In this document: in pieces, positions 48,834 through 59,673 of the stretch
Numbering within the stretch: the first letter of the stretch is position 1
Layout: each line of letters begins with the position of its first letter
Origin: Daphnia carinata
Taxonomy: Eukaryota > Arthropoda > Branchiopoda > Diplostraca > Daphniidae
NCBI RefSeq assembly: GCF_022539665.2
Contig: NC_081339.1
Coordinates: 4,458,517 to 4,522,516 of the forward strand
DNA length: 64,000 nucleotides
Reading direction: 5' to 3'
The notes under the pieces: generated by a model
What the model was told of the DNA's origin: nothing
Databases searched by the model: none
The model's input: only the letters and a program-made list of their open reading frames with translations
Position numbers and translations under genes: made by a program

Positions 48834-50239
48834 TTAAAACCTGATGAACGGTAAGTTATGACACGGTTGTTTAGTGCTTGAAGCGGGCGATAGTTGTCCA
48901 CCATAGGAACATTCCCGGAGGTGAATAGCTCCCTGAACTTGTTCAACTATTTCATACACATATTCAACGAAAATTACTACTAAGCGAAAGCCAGAAAAGG
49001 TGTTATTAATATGTAAGATTATGTACCTGACGCGCTGAAATCGCAATGGGAGTTTCAAACACAGTCCAAGTAACTGATTCGTTGCATTCAGGAGTTGTGA
49101 GCGAACCATCATATCGGAAAAACGCATCAGGATCATCAGGAATCAGGTCTTCAAGTGGAATTGGAATTGGCACGTTAGAAGTGGGAGTACCTCCTGGATG
49201 GATTACATTCTCAAAGTGTTGAATGTGACGGAAAGCGATATTATCCCTGGCTGATATCTGGCAAAATAAATGTACATTTATGTTTCTAAATTCACAATAA
49301 AAATTTAACTCATTCAGAGCTGTACGAAAGGGTAGCAAAACGTCTTCTTTTACCTCAATCAAGATAGCTAATACTGCTATACCATCGGGAAATGCAGACG
49401 CTGTTGCAAAATCCGCATACCTTTGATTGTAGTGAACGATATGAAGTTCTGCCGGGAACCTAAGTATTAATTATTATGCTCGGTAAGCGTTCCTCAGATG
49501 GTGGATTCATTGCAAGGTTCTTACGCTTGATTAGAGATTCTGTGTTCGCTGCCTCGCGTGAAGTCACTGCCCCAATGGAAGTGAAGATGATCAAAATTGT
49601 AAATGCCCGTTAATCCACCACCACTCAGGTGTGGTACTTCTTGGCTCGACAGAATTTCAGGTAAGGTGAGTACAACTAAAATAGAAAATTCAATGCTTAA
49701 ACAACAAAGAAAAGAAAAAAACAGATAAATCATGCTCCTTATATTACCTGTGTGTCCATTGTTACTAAGAGCCTCTACGAAAACTTTATCGTAATTAGCG
49801 AGCATTAGCTTTGGATAGGTAGCCTCAATACCAATCAGTCGATCAAGATTAACTGGGGACTGTTGCTCACCTCCACACATTGGGAAGTTAACAGGCCATA
49901 GACTGGGATCTTTTACGAATGTAGCAACGTAAGTATTAGAAATTTCTAAGCAATATTAACTAGAGATTTTATTACCGTCATAATTCCACTCGCTTCTCAA
50001 GTCTGAAAATGGGAAAATGAAATATGACATTTAAAATGGGACGAATTTGAGCATCAAGGTTTGAAGACATGGCAAATACCTGCACGGTTTCTGTCGATTA
50101 CAGCACCATTTACTAGTTCAAACGAGACCACTAGGATAATCTGAAAGAATTGCAAAACATATTGATAAACTTATGTATCATTTTGTTAATTTCATCGTTG
50201 ATTTACCTGCAGGAGGGATATTAGCACTCGCATGTCCAT
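48834..50239 (-). CDS. CA-4: secreted alpha-carbonic anhydrase
   Basis: ATG at 50239; MDMRVLISLLQ spliced to IILVVSFELVNGAVIDRN gives the signal peptide. Then SEWNYD, MCGGEQQSPVNLDRLIG (Cys 1), LSNNGHTG (His64), FDHLHFHWGSDFTRGSEH (His94/96), [14 protein letters not shown] (His119), FRYDGSLTTPECNESVTW (Thr199, Cys 2) and VFETPIAISARQ. The last exon is LNKFRELFTSGN, DNYRPLQALNNRVITYRSSG, ending TAA at 48834. Full catalytic set, so an active extracellular enzyme is expected. A TATA box (50314-50321) lies 75 bp before the ATG. It is the furthest upstream of the three adjacent minus-strand CA copies. Confidence 0.95.
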
Positions 50240-51442
50240 TGAAAATTTTCATTTAATTTGATCACGGTGTTCAATCGTGTACTGCAGTTGGTAGCGAATA
50301 GTAGCTCTGTAAGGTTTTATATGGTTTCATCGATGGTGCCCTACACCCGGATCACAGATTGGGAATTAAATGTTTGTATTAGACAGAGGAGATAATTCAA
50401 ATCCCAGATGTTGCAACCATTCGTATCTTTAATGGTATTTTGTTTTCCATTTTGGGTATTTTATTTGTTGGTTTTGCAATTTACTTCTTAACCCCTGATC
50501 GGAGCAGCTTGGTCGCACTTATCTTTTCCTTTTGATAATTGCATGCATTGGACTGTGTACCATAAATCACTGAATCAGTCTCAGGGAGTGTAATTTCAAA
50601 CAAATGTCAAGCTCACATTTTTTCTTTAACGTAGACATGAATTTTCAAATGGATTGTGCCAGTGATCTCCAAAATCGTCTTTATCAAATCATCAGATGCC
50701 ATATTATCAAAGTACAACAGAAAATTAGGCCAAGTAGGCTTCACAGGGCTTAATCAACATGGGAAGTTTGCTCTGGGAGATTAATTTCTTTTTTTTTATT
50801 GATACCCTTGATTCGTCTTTCTTGATGCTGTTCGTCCATTTGCTTTCTGCATCGTCACGTTTCGATAGCATGCCAAATCTTAATACTTTAACAATCAAAC
50901 TCGTTAGTTACTGTTTAAAGTACTAAGATGGAAATGGCTTGAAATTATATGAGATAATTTGAGCTGATTAGCAATATAGCCCGAAATTAGTTTTACTGGC
51001 TACATGCCGTCTCGCGATTCACAGCTCAAGTCATATCTCATAAGATACTCCTGTACACCCTACGGTTTAAATCACGTGGTTAGGCCTAGTTGCCATTCTG
51101 CTCCCTAGTTACCATTTCGGCCATTTGCCAACAGCCAAAAATGGCGCTGACACAAATAATCTACGTATAATGAATGATTCTTAGGAAGGGGTTCACTTAG
51201 CATTGACGTGTTTAGCGTTTGTAAGTTAGACGTTGATTTTAAAACCTTTTTGCAATTTGAATTATTCACTACATCGTTATACCTAGCGGTTGAACATGGA
51301 ACCTCACATTATTTCCTTGTTTATATTTGTCTAGCAGACTCTTTCTTTTCAAGAATGTACCAATGCCGTTTCTCTGGCATTCCATGTGTTTTTCCCCTAC
51401 ACTTTTTTCCCCAACAAATTAACTTGTTACCTTTCATGAAAA
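50240..51442. promoter_or_regulatory. Divergent promoter region between CA-4 (-) and TAPT1 (+)
   Basis: 1.2 kb. Holds the CA-4 TATA box and, near TAPT1, an E-box TCACGTGG (51072-51079), two RFX-like half-sites GTTGCCAT (51089-51096) and GTTACCAT (51108-51115), and AAAATGGCG (a YY1-like core, 51136-51144). No coding sequence recognised; a 91-codon plus frame at 51208-51483 overlaps the TAPT1 start in another frame and is rejected. Confidence 0.5.
50314..50321 (-). promoter_or_regulatory. TATA box of CA-4
   Basis: TATAAAAC on the minus strand, 75 bp upstream of the CA-4 ATG. Confidence 0.6.
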
Positions 51443-53623
51443 ATGCCATCTTTTTACAGTTTTATAAGAGCAGAGCTTTATAGAGGATATCAGTTAGAAC
51501 ATGACGAAGAGCGGTATGTTGCTCGTCGAGAGAAAGTGTACCTTTTCATGAAAATACCGCGAGAGGTGGAAAAGTTTATGTCCTACGGTTTCTTTCAATG
51601 TACAGATGCGTTTCTGTTTCTATTTACTTTTCTACCACTCAGATTTGTGCTTGCCTTGTGGGGCATGACAACGCGTCCACTACTGCATTTTTTCTGGTAT
51701 TATTTACAGTATTGCACCTATTATTTCAGACTGCTGAGCTGATTTATTTCAATCATACCACAGTTTTAACAGAGTCAATTACAAACGCATCTTACAGCCC
51801 TCTGAAATAGTTGATATTTTGAAAGGAACTATTATCATAATTTGCTGTGTCATCCTCTCACATGTTGATATGGCCATGATGTATCATTTAATCAAAAGTC
51901 AGTCAGTCATAAAGTTATATATATTCTACAACATGCTTGAGGTAAGTCATCTTATTTATTCAATGGTCGTACTTAATTCTAACCATGTAATGTATACATG
52001 AATTTTTATATTTTTCAATGTTCTAGACTGGGGACAGATTATTTTCTGTGTTTGGACAAGATATTGTTGATGCTCTTTTTTGGACAGCAACAGAAAGCAA
52101 AGGGAGGAAAAGAGAACACTTGGGTGTTATTCCTCATTTCATGATGGCTGTTATTTATGTCTGTATCCTTTTTAAAGCAAAGCTATTTCATCTGTGTTAT
52201 TTATTATTAATTTTAAAAAAATGTTTTCCTTACATTATTAACTTATCTTGAACTTAGTGTTGCATACAGTTTTGGTACTTCTTCAAGCAACCACACTCAA
52301 TGTGGCAATTAATTCAAGTAACAAAGCCTTGCTAACTATCATGATGTCCAACAATGTGAGTTTCTTTAAAAAATCTTTTTATCTAACAGCATTTGTGACC
52401 AACCTTAACTTTCTCTAGTTTGTTGAACTAAAAAGCAGTGTATTCAAGAAATTTGACAAAAATAACTTGTTCCAGTTATCTTGCTCTGACGTACGAGAAC
52501 GCTTTCATCTCAGCATCCTTCTACTGGTTGTAGTAATACAAACAATGCGAGAGTACATGTGGAAAGAAGGTAGTAGCTAACATTAACATAGTGTTTCCCC
52601 AAAGCAATCCCTTCTATAATTTATACAATTTCAGAACGATTTTGGGTGTTGATTCCTGATTGCCTAATGGTTATCCTAGCTGAGGTAATTGTCGACTGGG
52701 TGAAACACGCATTTATCACTCGCTTCAACGATATTCCATCACACATCTATCAAGAGTTTACACTCAGTCTTGCATATGACCTCGCGGCAACAAAGCAGAA
52801 ACATGTAAGTAACCTTGATTAATTCACAACTTCTAAACCGATTTACTGGATTAACTGTAGGCATTTACCGATCACTCCGACTTGGTCGCTCGTCGGATGG
52901 GTTTCATACCCTTACCACTGGGTGTTTTAGCTATTCGCATTGTGAGTCAAGCCGTGCAGATAACCGATTGCGGGGACGCTTTCATCCTTTTTCTTGCATT
53001 TCTTTGCCTGGGTTCTTTCCGAATCCTTAGCAATATTATCACTCTCGGCAAAGCATGCGACCTTATTGATAGTCATCAAAAGCAACGCGCCAGTGCAGCT
53101 GCAGCTACAGGTTTGGGATCTATAGGTATCCCTAGTCAGAGATCGCCAAAATTTATTACATTAGTTCAAAAAAATTTTTATTTTAGTTGCGGCGTCAACT
53201 TCAGGAAGTGCATCCCCCAGAGCATCTCGACCTGAAAAAAGATCTAATGCAACTGAAGATCGCGATATTGTACCAAAAAATGAATCCTTTCCAGAACCCG
53301 TTGGCTTGTTCACTCGCTCCATGAGCATCGATGAGTCACAACTGACTCAGCTCAATTCTGCTCCAAATCCAGCGGATGCCGATATTTTGGCTTTCCCCGT
53401 CAAATTTCGAAGTGCATCTCATTCACCACCCCGACGCTCGGTCATTCAACGCAGGGGTTCTAGAAGGATGCGAATGGGAACACCACCTCAGATTCCTCCT
53501 CTCATACCGGAACTCGGTCAACCCATATTTTCCAACAGTACAGTAAGCTTAACTAGTATTTGTCTGAATGAAGAGATATTTGACGAAGACGAACAGACTC
53601 TCACGGAAAGTAACACGAAATAG
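51443..53623 (+). CDS. TAPT1: TAPT1 homologue (transmembrane anterior posterior transformation 1)
   Basis: Multi-pass membrane protein of the TAPT1/DUF747 family, linked to ciliary basal bodies and Golgi trafficking. Exons 51443-51696, 51764-51941, 52027 onward, 52258-52355 and further ones to the TAG at 53623. Family blocks in order: FIRAELYRGYQLEHDEERYV, REKVYLFMKIPREVEKFM, TDAFLFLFTFLPLRF, RILQPSEIVDILKG, MMYHLIKSQSVIKLYIFYNM, FGQDIVDALFWTATESKGRK, LLTIMMSNNFVELKSSVFKK, VIVDWVKHAFITRFNDIPSH and VARRMGFIPLPLGVLAIR. The C-terminal tail is Ser/Arg-rich and poorly conserved. The ATG at 51443 (MPSFYSF) is in frame and lies just before the conserved core. Human TAPT1 has a longer low-complexity N-terminus, so an upstream coding exon is possible but not seen. 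Confidence 0.95.
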
Positions 53624-53783
53624 CAAGAAAAAAAAAACAAAAGTTACGACAAACCATCGGTCCCACACCATGAAAAACGTAATCCTAACTGATATTTAAA
53701 AAATAAAAAGTGATACAATGGAACAGAAGCTAAGTTTTCAGTTAACCTTAAGTTTATTTATTACAGCTGCCGAGTTTTTAAAA

Positions 53784-54782
53784 TTAATCTTTAAGTTTTT
53801 CAAGTTTCTGATGGAGCTGCGTCACAAGGCCATCCCATCTAGCTTGGAAGACGTTTCCGGCAACTGGTTGACCCAGATTATATTTTTCGGCGAACTTTCG
53901 GATGGAAAACTTTCCACGCCCTTTCAGTGTTCTACATTTAATGCAAAACGCGTAATTGAAAGGAGCTTAATTACGGTATAAAATATCGAAGTTTAGGTAT
54001 ACGAACTTATTGGGCAAGCGGTTCTCGTCACATGTAAGATACTGTGACTGCTTGTACACCAAAAATGTGTAGCGATGTAAACCTATCCGATAGTTAATGG
54101 TTTAATCTGGGAGAAATCCGTTCCGATTTTTATCACAAAGGTAATTAAATACCAGATAACAATGGAGGTTGAGATCCTAGGTAAGTGGTCAGAGCCTAAA
54201 TTTAAACATTTACTAATTTCATTTGTAACTAAAGGAGAAAATTGAATATTAATCGAATTACCTCTCCTTTCTTTATGTCGTTGCCAGGAACATTCACAAT
54301 TAGCCAATGTTGAAATTCCCTTAACAATGGGACTTCTCTTGAAGGAGCATCAGGATCTGGCAAAGAATAGGCGTGTAACAAAAAGGACATAAAATCCCAT
54401 TAAGGAACCACTACCAGTAAGGCAGAAGGTAAACAGATCTCCTGGTTGAAATGACCATTGAATTTTGACAGGTTCGTTCTGTACTTGGGTAGGAGTTAAT
54501 TCGTTTCCTTCAACAACAGCCAGTCCACCGTCATACTCAATCTAAATATTCCAAAGAATAGATGTAAACAAGGGTAATTAAAATATACATAATTTTACTG
54601 CCTGGGTATACAGTAATGCTTTCTGAAGGAGCAGCATCGATAACGTCAGGAACTACTCTAAGACTTTCCCAATAACTTAAGGCTTTATCGCCATTAGTTT
54701 GTCGCAGAGCTTTACGAAAAGGAATCGAATTCAGTTGCAGAAGCATTGAAACAATTGAAAAGTACCTCAACCCGGACAACAT
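53784..54782 (-). CDS. PEBP-A: phosphatidylethanolamine-binding protein
   Basis: PEBP/RKIP family, small ligand-binding proteins that can inhibit kinases or proteases. ATG at 54782, TAA at 53784, six exons. The N-terminus MLSGLRYFSIVSMLLQL is hydrophobic (possible signal peptide). Then VVPDVIDAAPSESIT joins [30 protein letters not shown] (ligand-site motif 1), FQHWLIVNVPGNDI, YLGSQPPLLSGLHRYTFLVY (motif 2, with GSQPPLLSG replacing the usual GSGPPKGTG), LTCDENRLPN and, at the C-terminus, [20 protein letters not shown] then WDGLVTQLHQKLEKLKD. All junctions are GT-AG and in phase. It is the most divergent of the four copies at the ligand loop. Its stop is 160 bp from the TAPT1 stop on the opposite strand. 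Confidence 0.93.
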
Positions 54783-55187
54783 AATTAGCTCTCAAGATTG
54801 TTTTATCTGAAAAGTATTTAATTCGAAGAAGCGGTGACCCTTCAACGACTACTATCTACCGACAACTGAGTTGAAAAGGTTTTAAGATCTTAGAGCTTTA
54901 ACATGTCCGTAACGGTGCACATTCCCGGAGGGATGACAAACGTTAACTATAATTTAGATCCGCCGTTATACACCGCAAGGAGAAAAGCAGAACCAAATGT
55001 TACCCTAACCAGCTATTTCGACATAATGGCAAAACCTTTCCATCCATGTAAGTTAAAAAACAAGTTTGTATTTTGGATTTACTTTGTACGTTTACCAATA
55101 GGTACTTCATGGGTAACTAAAATTTTAACTTTCACGCTTCACAAACTAGGAAAAGTTGCAGTTCCTCTGTGGGTGACTAATTTTTAC
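54783..55187. other. Intergenic between PEBP-A and PEBP-B, with a candidate plus-strand ORF
   Basis: A plus-strand frame opens with ATG at 54903 and stays open to 55328, entering the PEBP-B terminal exon antisense. Within it, GTAAGT at 55048 and an acceptor at 55101 would remove 54 bp in frame. The protein is unrecognised; see findings. Confidence 0.4.
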
Positions 55188-56037
55188 TTATTCGTCTGTA
55201 AGCTGAGCGTGGATCATAGGGACAGATTCGTCCCATTGTGCTTCAAACCAGTTTCCAGCAACCGGCTTGGCCAGATTGTACTTCTCAGAAAACTTTTTGG
55301 CGCAAAAGTGCGCCCTACGTTTTCCTGATCTAAATTTAAAACGTCAGCGAGCGGACATTCACGTAAGGTATAGGATACAGAGATACCTTTTGGTCAACTT
55401 AGATTCGTCGCAGATGAGAGTGCCAGGCTGCTTGTAGGCCAAGAACACATATCGATGCAAACCTGCAATTATCACCACGTAACGAGAAGCTTAAATTGAG
55501 AAATTTTAATAATTTTGGATCCAATTATTGTTACCACTGCCTTTAGGAGGAGCAGATCCAACATACTGGGACAAAACCTTAAAACAATAAAACTTTTTGG
55601 TCTCATAAGTACATTATGCAGAAAAAATGTATGCTGATTACATCTCCTCTCTTGAAGTCGTCGCCAGGAATGTTTACTACAAGCCAATGTTGCCACTCTC
55701 GGGCTGTTGGCTTTGTCCTCGTTGGGGCATCAGGATCTGTCAAAGTTAAACATTTCTGATACAAAGATTTGTATAAAGCCTTTTACAATTTAACTACCAA
55801 TCAACATTAAAGCATAATGTGCATCTTTTTCAACAGGCCATTTCACACGGACAGGTTCATTCTGAACTTCAGTAGGTGTCAATTCGTTTCCCTCTTTTAC
55901 GATGGCACCACTATCATACTCGACCTAAACGTATTATATTTAATACGAACTGTGTAAAATGATCTAACGCGCAGTACGTCAATAGTTCCGGCTGGTGCAA
56001 CATCGACGACATCCGGGACAATTGCGTGTCCTTTCAT
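55188..56037 (-). CDS. PEBP-B: phosphatidylethanolamine-binding protein, cytosolic-type start
   Basis: Second PEBP copy, TAA at 55188. The first ATG in the opening exon is at 56037 ([17 protein letters not shown]), which resembles the short cytosolic start of insect PEBPs. The same frame stays open upstream to an acceptor-like TTTTTAG at about 56096, so a presequence exon as in the other copies may exist. Landmarks: [26 protein letters not shown] (motif 1), [43 protein letters not shown] (motif 2), [20 protein letters not shown] and [17 protein letters not shown]. Six exons at the same positions as PEBP-A and PEBP-C. It carries an extra Cys (HFCAKKF) not seen in its siblings. Frames are intact. 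Confidence 0.92.
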
Positions 56038-56806
56038 TGCTCCTTTGTTGAATTCCTCTGGATGATGAGAATACAAAGAAGGGAACTAAAAATATGGACA
56101 GACAAGAACGGATAATTTCCCGGGTAAGTAACTTTATGCTGTTGGTAAAGATTTTTGTTTTTGAAGTTAAATCTCAAAATTCGTAGTTTCGAGGCACCAG
56201 TAGGCAAAGTTTTCTAGAACTTTGTGTTCTAGTGTCTAAACGTATACCAGAATACCACATTAAGACATTAATTGCCAATTAAATTACCGTAAATTTGGGA
56301 ATAAGGTCTGTGCCGGTGATCTCTTACTTCTGCGGTTGGAGAACGACTATGACTATTCAAGCGACAATGAGGCTATACGAACGAATAACGTCGACGTTCG
56401 AACTGCAACGACTTAAATTGTGAGAAATGGACATAATTTCAACGAATTTCGATCGTTTCTGGCTATTGATACCAAGTTTTTTCTTCGATTTACAAGGGCG
56501 TAAGTGTAGTGGATTCTGCCGTTAACAATGTGTTCCAGTTTCCCCGTATGTCATCAAGTAAGTGTAAAAACCGTTTCGGGGACGATTTGTAACTGAAATA
56601 TTGGGGCGTTATCCGCATCTTCCCTGCATTTTGGGATAAAGCCCTCTAATAATCTATAGAGAAAAACGGCCAAGAGTTTATCTCTTAAGCAATGGATTAT
56701 ATTTGTTTGACCGGTTAAACAGTAATAACTTTAGCTAACAATATCCCGCTAAAACTTTGAAAACTTAAGGTTTTTGCAGCATTTTCATTCAATGCTGATA
56801 GGCATT
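56038..56806. other. Intergenic: PEBP-B 5' flank and PEBP-C 3' flank
   Basis: AT-rich; no conserved coding sequence found. A missing PEBP-B first exon, if one exists, should lie here, but no convincing hydrophobic ATG-started exon was seen. Confidence 0.4.
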
Positions 56807-57743
56807 TTAATCATCTCCAAGCTGTTCGTACAATTTAGGGACATAGTCATCCCACTTGGCTTGGTAAACATTTCCGGCAATCGGCTGTCCCAAGTTGTAT
56901 TTCTCGGCAAACTTGCGGATCGAAAACTTTCCGCGATGTTTTCCTGACCTAAATACAACAGGGAAAAAAGTTAGGAAAATTCAGTCTTTCCATATAGAAC
57001 AAAACTACCTGTTGGTCAAGCGAGGTTCGTCACAAGTAAGAGGACCAGGTTGCTTGTACGCCAAAAATACGTAACGATGCAAACCTATAATTATTAGTAG
57101 ATTCAAGCTGAATGACAAGGCAGTATTTCTAGATTTATAATACCAGTGCCTTCTGGAGGACCAGAGCCAACATATTGCGACAAAACCTTAGTTGGGAACA
57201 GAACAAATTATTACTTGCAAACAAACAGAAAGTTTAAACAGTGCATACTTCTCCTTTGTTGATTTCATTGCCAGGGATGTTAACAACAAGCCAATGATGC
57301 CATTCTCTGAAGGTGGGTGTTTCCCTTGAAGGAGCATCAGGGTCTAAAAGAATGTATTATAATAATCACTATATCATTTGTCAAAAACACAATTACCAGT
57401 CATGCAAAGAGTATAGTGAGCTCCTTCTTCAACAGGCCATTCAATATGAATTGGTTCATTCTGCACCTGAGTGGGGGTCAACTCATTTCCTCCATCAACA
57501 GTTGATCCACTATCATATTTGATCTTAAAATCCTCAAAATTATAGTGTCGGTTCAGGAAGAAGAAATTAAATGCTGTGTACTGTAATGGTTGCAGATGGG
57601 GCAATGTTGATGACATCTGGGACAACTCCATGAGCTTCCATTGCTGGTTTTCTCTGAATCGTTTGCGAGGATGCGAGTCTAAAATGATTCGAACCGAGCT
57701 GAAATAATAAACAAGCAACTAAAGAAGTGTTTAGCTGAAACAT
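56807..57743 (-). CDS. PEBP-C: phosphatidylethanolamine-binding protein
   Basis: TAA at 56807. An ATG at 57743 opens [20 protein letters not shown], a hydrophobic N-terminus suited to a signal or mitochondrial presequence, in frame with a second ATG at 57641 ([20 protein letters not shown]) that would give a cytosolic form. Then [38 protein letters not shown] (motif 1), [30 protein letters not shown] (motif 2), [20 protein letters not shown], and [20 protein letters not shown] at the end. Six exons, all GT-AG. The canonical ligand loops are complete, so this is the most typical copy. It stands head to head with PEBP-D, with 880 bp between start codons. Confidence 0.95.
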
Positions 57744-58623
57744 TATGTAGTCGTTAAAGTGCGTCTGAGGAACTAGACTATGGGTGACCTAGTGGGTAGG
57801 TACTCGGAAAAGTGCCACAGATTCCTCCGTACTCCTACAGAGTAGGAATGGTACTCTACATTGTTCGAAAAGAAAAACAAATGGAGTTACCGTGAACCGC
57901 GGAAGAGTTTCGAAAGAAAGTAACGGCTTTGTTCCCCGATTGAATATCGACTGCCGGCTACAGGCGACTAGACTGCAATGGCGTGAAGATGACGAGCCAC
58001 GAATCAAAGTAATGTAGTTATTGACGGTCTTTAAATGTCTCAAGGCTGTAACCGACATAATGGTTGCCACACGTGCGAAATTTTTTTTACAACGAAAAAT
58101 ATCCCCGTGACGAAAAGAAAGTCGTAGCTTTTTGTTATCTGGAAACGAAAAAAAAATAGTAAGGTTGTCGACGGTAGATGGCAGCAGGTTGTTGTGTTTA
58201 CAATGCATTTAAGTGTTGTAGGGGGTATACAAATTATCCACAATCAGCACTTATTTTGGCAGAACAGTCGATCTTTTGTGAATTTTAATTTACGATATTT
58301 AACGATTGGACCTAGAAAAAAATAAAATAGTCAGACTTTTTATATGATCACGTGTCAAGCACGCTTATATTTAGTGTTATCTCTTGTGAAAGATATGCGT
58401 CTTCTATGTACAAATGAAATTAAAGTAGTTATGGTCATTGGCCATTCTTATCACAGATTTAATTGGTACTGAATCTGTATTGTAAATTCCCCAACAAGAA
58501 CTAACTGGTAGGTAAAACTGTTACACCTGATTGTTTCTGCCAAAATTAAGGTGTTGTAGATATTTAAGTGAACCTATCTTTTTAGTCTCAATTACTTATT
58601 TCTATTGAGAAGCTGATAAGAGA
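57744..58623. promoter_or_regulatory. Divergent promoter region between PEBP-C (-) and PEBP-D (+)
   Basis: 880 bp. Contains one GTAGATGGCAGC (58172-58183, related to the CGCCATCTAT core seen before CHERP when read on the other strand) and an E-box TCACGTG (58350-58356). A 139-codon minus frame at 57789-58208 has no family resemblance and is not called. Confidence 0.45.
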
Positions 58624-59673
58624 ATGTTGATATCTTCTGCTATGTTTATGACAGCCCTATCCCTCTTTGTAGAAATTGATTTAGTAAAATCATCAATGGA
58701 AAAAATGTCAACAATTCAATCTCATGGAGTTGTGCCTGATGTCATCGATGTTGTCCCACCATATCCTGTCCATGTAACTATTTACAAATCTCAATTTTCT
58801 TATCTAATAAAATTATGTAATGATAAAAATATCTTACTGTAGGTTTCCTATGGCAATGGAGTAGATGTTGATCAAGGGAATGAATTGACTCCAACCCAAG
58901 TACAAAATGAACCATTAAAAGTAGAATGGTCTGCCAATAATCAAACCAACTATACTCTTTGCATGATAGGCAAGGATTAGAATTTAGAATGTATTATTAA
59001 TAGTGACTTAGATTCCCTATTTACATTGTGTATTGGATTAAGTTCTCTTTGAGCTCCTGTAGCAATGTTTGTGTACATTATTCAGATCCTGATGCCCCTT
59101 CAAGAGCTAATCCCACCCTAGGCCAAGTTCTTCATTGGGTCATCGTGAATATTCAAGGAAATGCAATCAAAACAGGGGAGGTAAATATGGAACAAAAGTA
59201 GGAAATAGGAAGGCTATCAAATAAAATTTTACTTACGCTAACCTTTACGTTTGGCAGGTTTTAGCGGAGTACATTGGCTCCGGAGCTCCAAAAGGAACAG
59301 GTACAATCTATATTTTAGAACCACTGCATGTAGGACAGTCTTATTAGTAAAACGTTTTCCAATTGTAGGCCTTCATCGTTATGTTTTTTTGGTCTACAAA
59401 CAGCCTGGTCCACTCAACTGCGATGAGCCGCGAATCTCGAATAGGTAAATTGTTTATTTTTATAAGGGAAAGCTACCCTACAGTTATCTGAAGATTAAAT
59501 TGGTTTCTATATTTTTTATCTATTCAATTATAAGGTCACGTGAAGGTCGGATCGGTTTTTCCGTTCGTATGTTCGCAGCAAAGTACAATTTGGGACAGCC
59601 TATTGCTGCGAATTTCTTCCAAGCTCAATATGACGATTACGTTCCGAAGCTTCATGAGCAACTATCAGGATAA
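58624..59673 (+). CDS. PEBP-D: phosphatidylethanolamine-binding protein with a GC-AG intron
   Basis: Six exons: 58624-58773, 58843-58969, 59086-59180, 59258-59300, 59369-59444 and 59535-59673. [18 protein letters not shown] is a hydrophobic start (possible signal peptide). Then [47 protein letters not shown] (motif 1), [48 protein letters not shown] (motif 2), [20 protein letters not shown] and [13 protein letters not shown]. The second intron can only be spliced with a GC donor (ATAG|GCAAGG), because the frame meets TAG before any GT. At the homologous site the other three copies have GT. It is the only plus-strand copy. Confidence 0.94.

Noticed and set aside
57789-58208. 139-codon minus-strand ORF upstream of PEBP-C
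   Set aside because: No family resemblance, lies in the promoter region, no splice or start support.
59535-59545. CLEAR-like GTCACGTGAA
   Set aside because: It lies inside a PEBP-D coding exon; no reason to call it regulatory.
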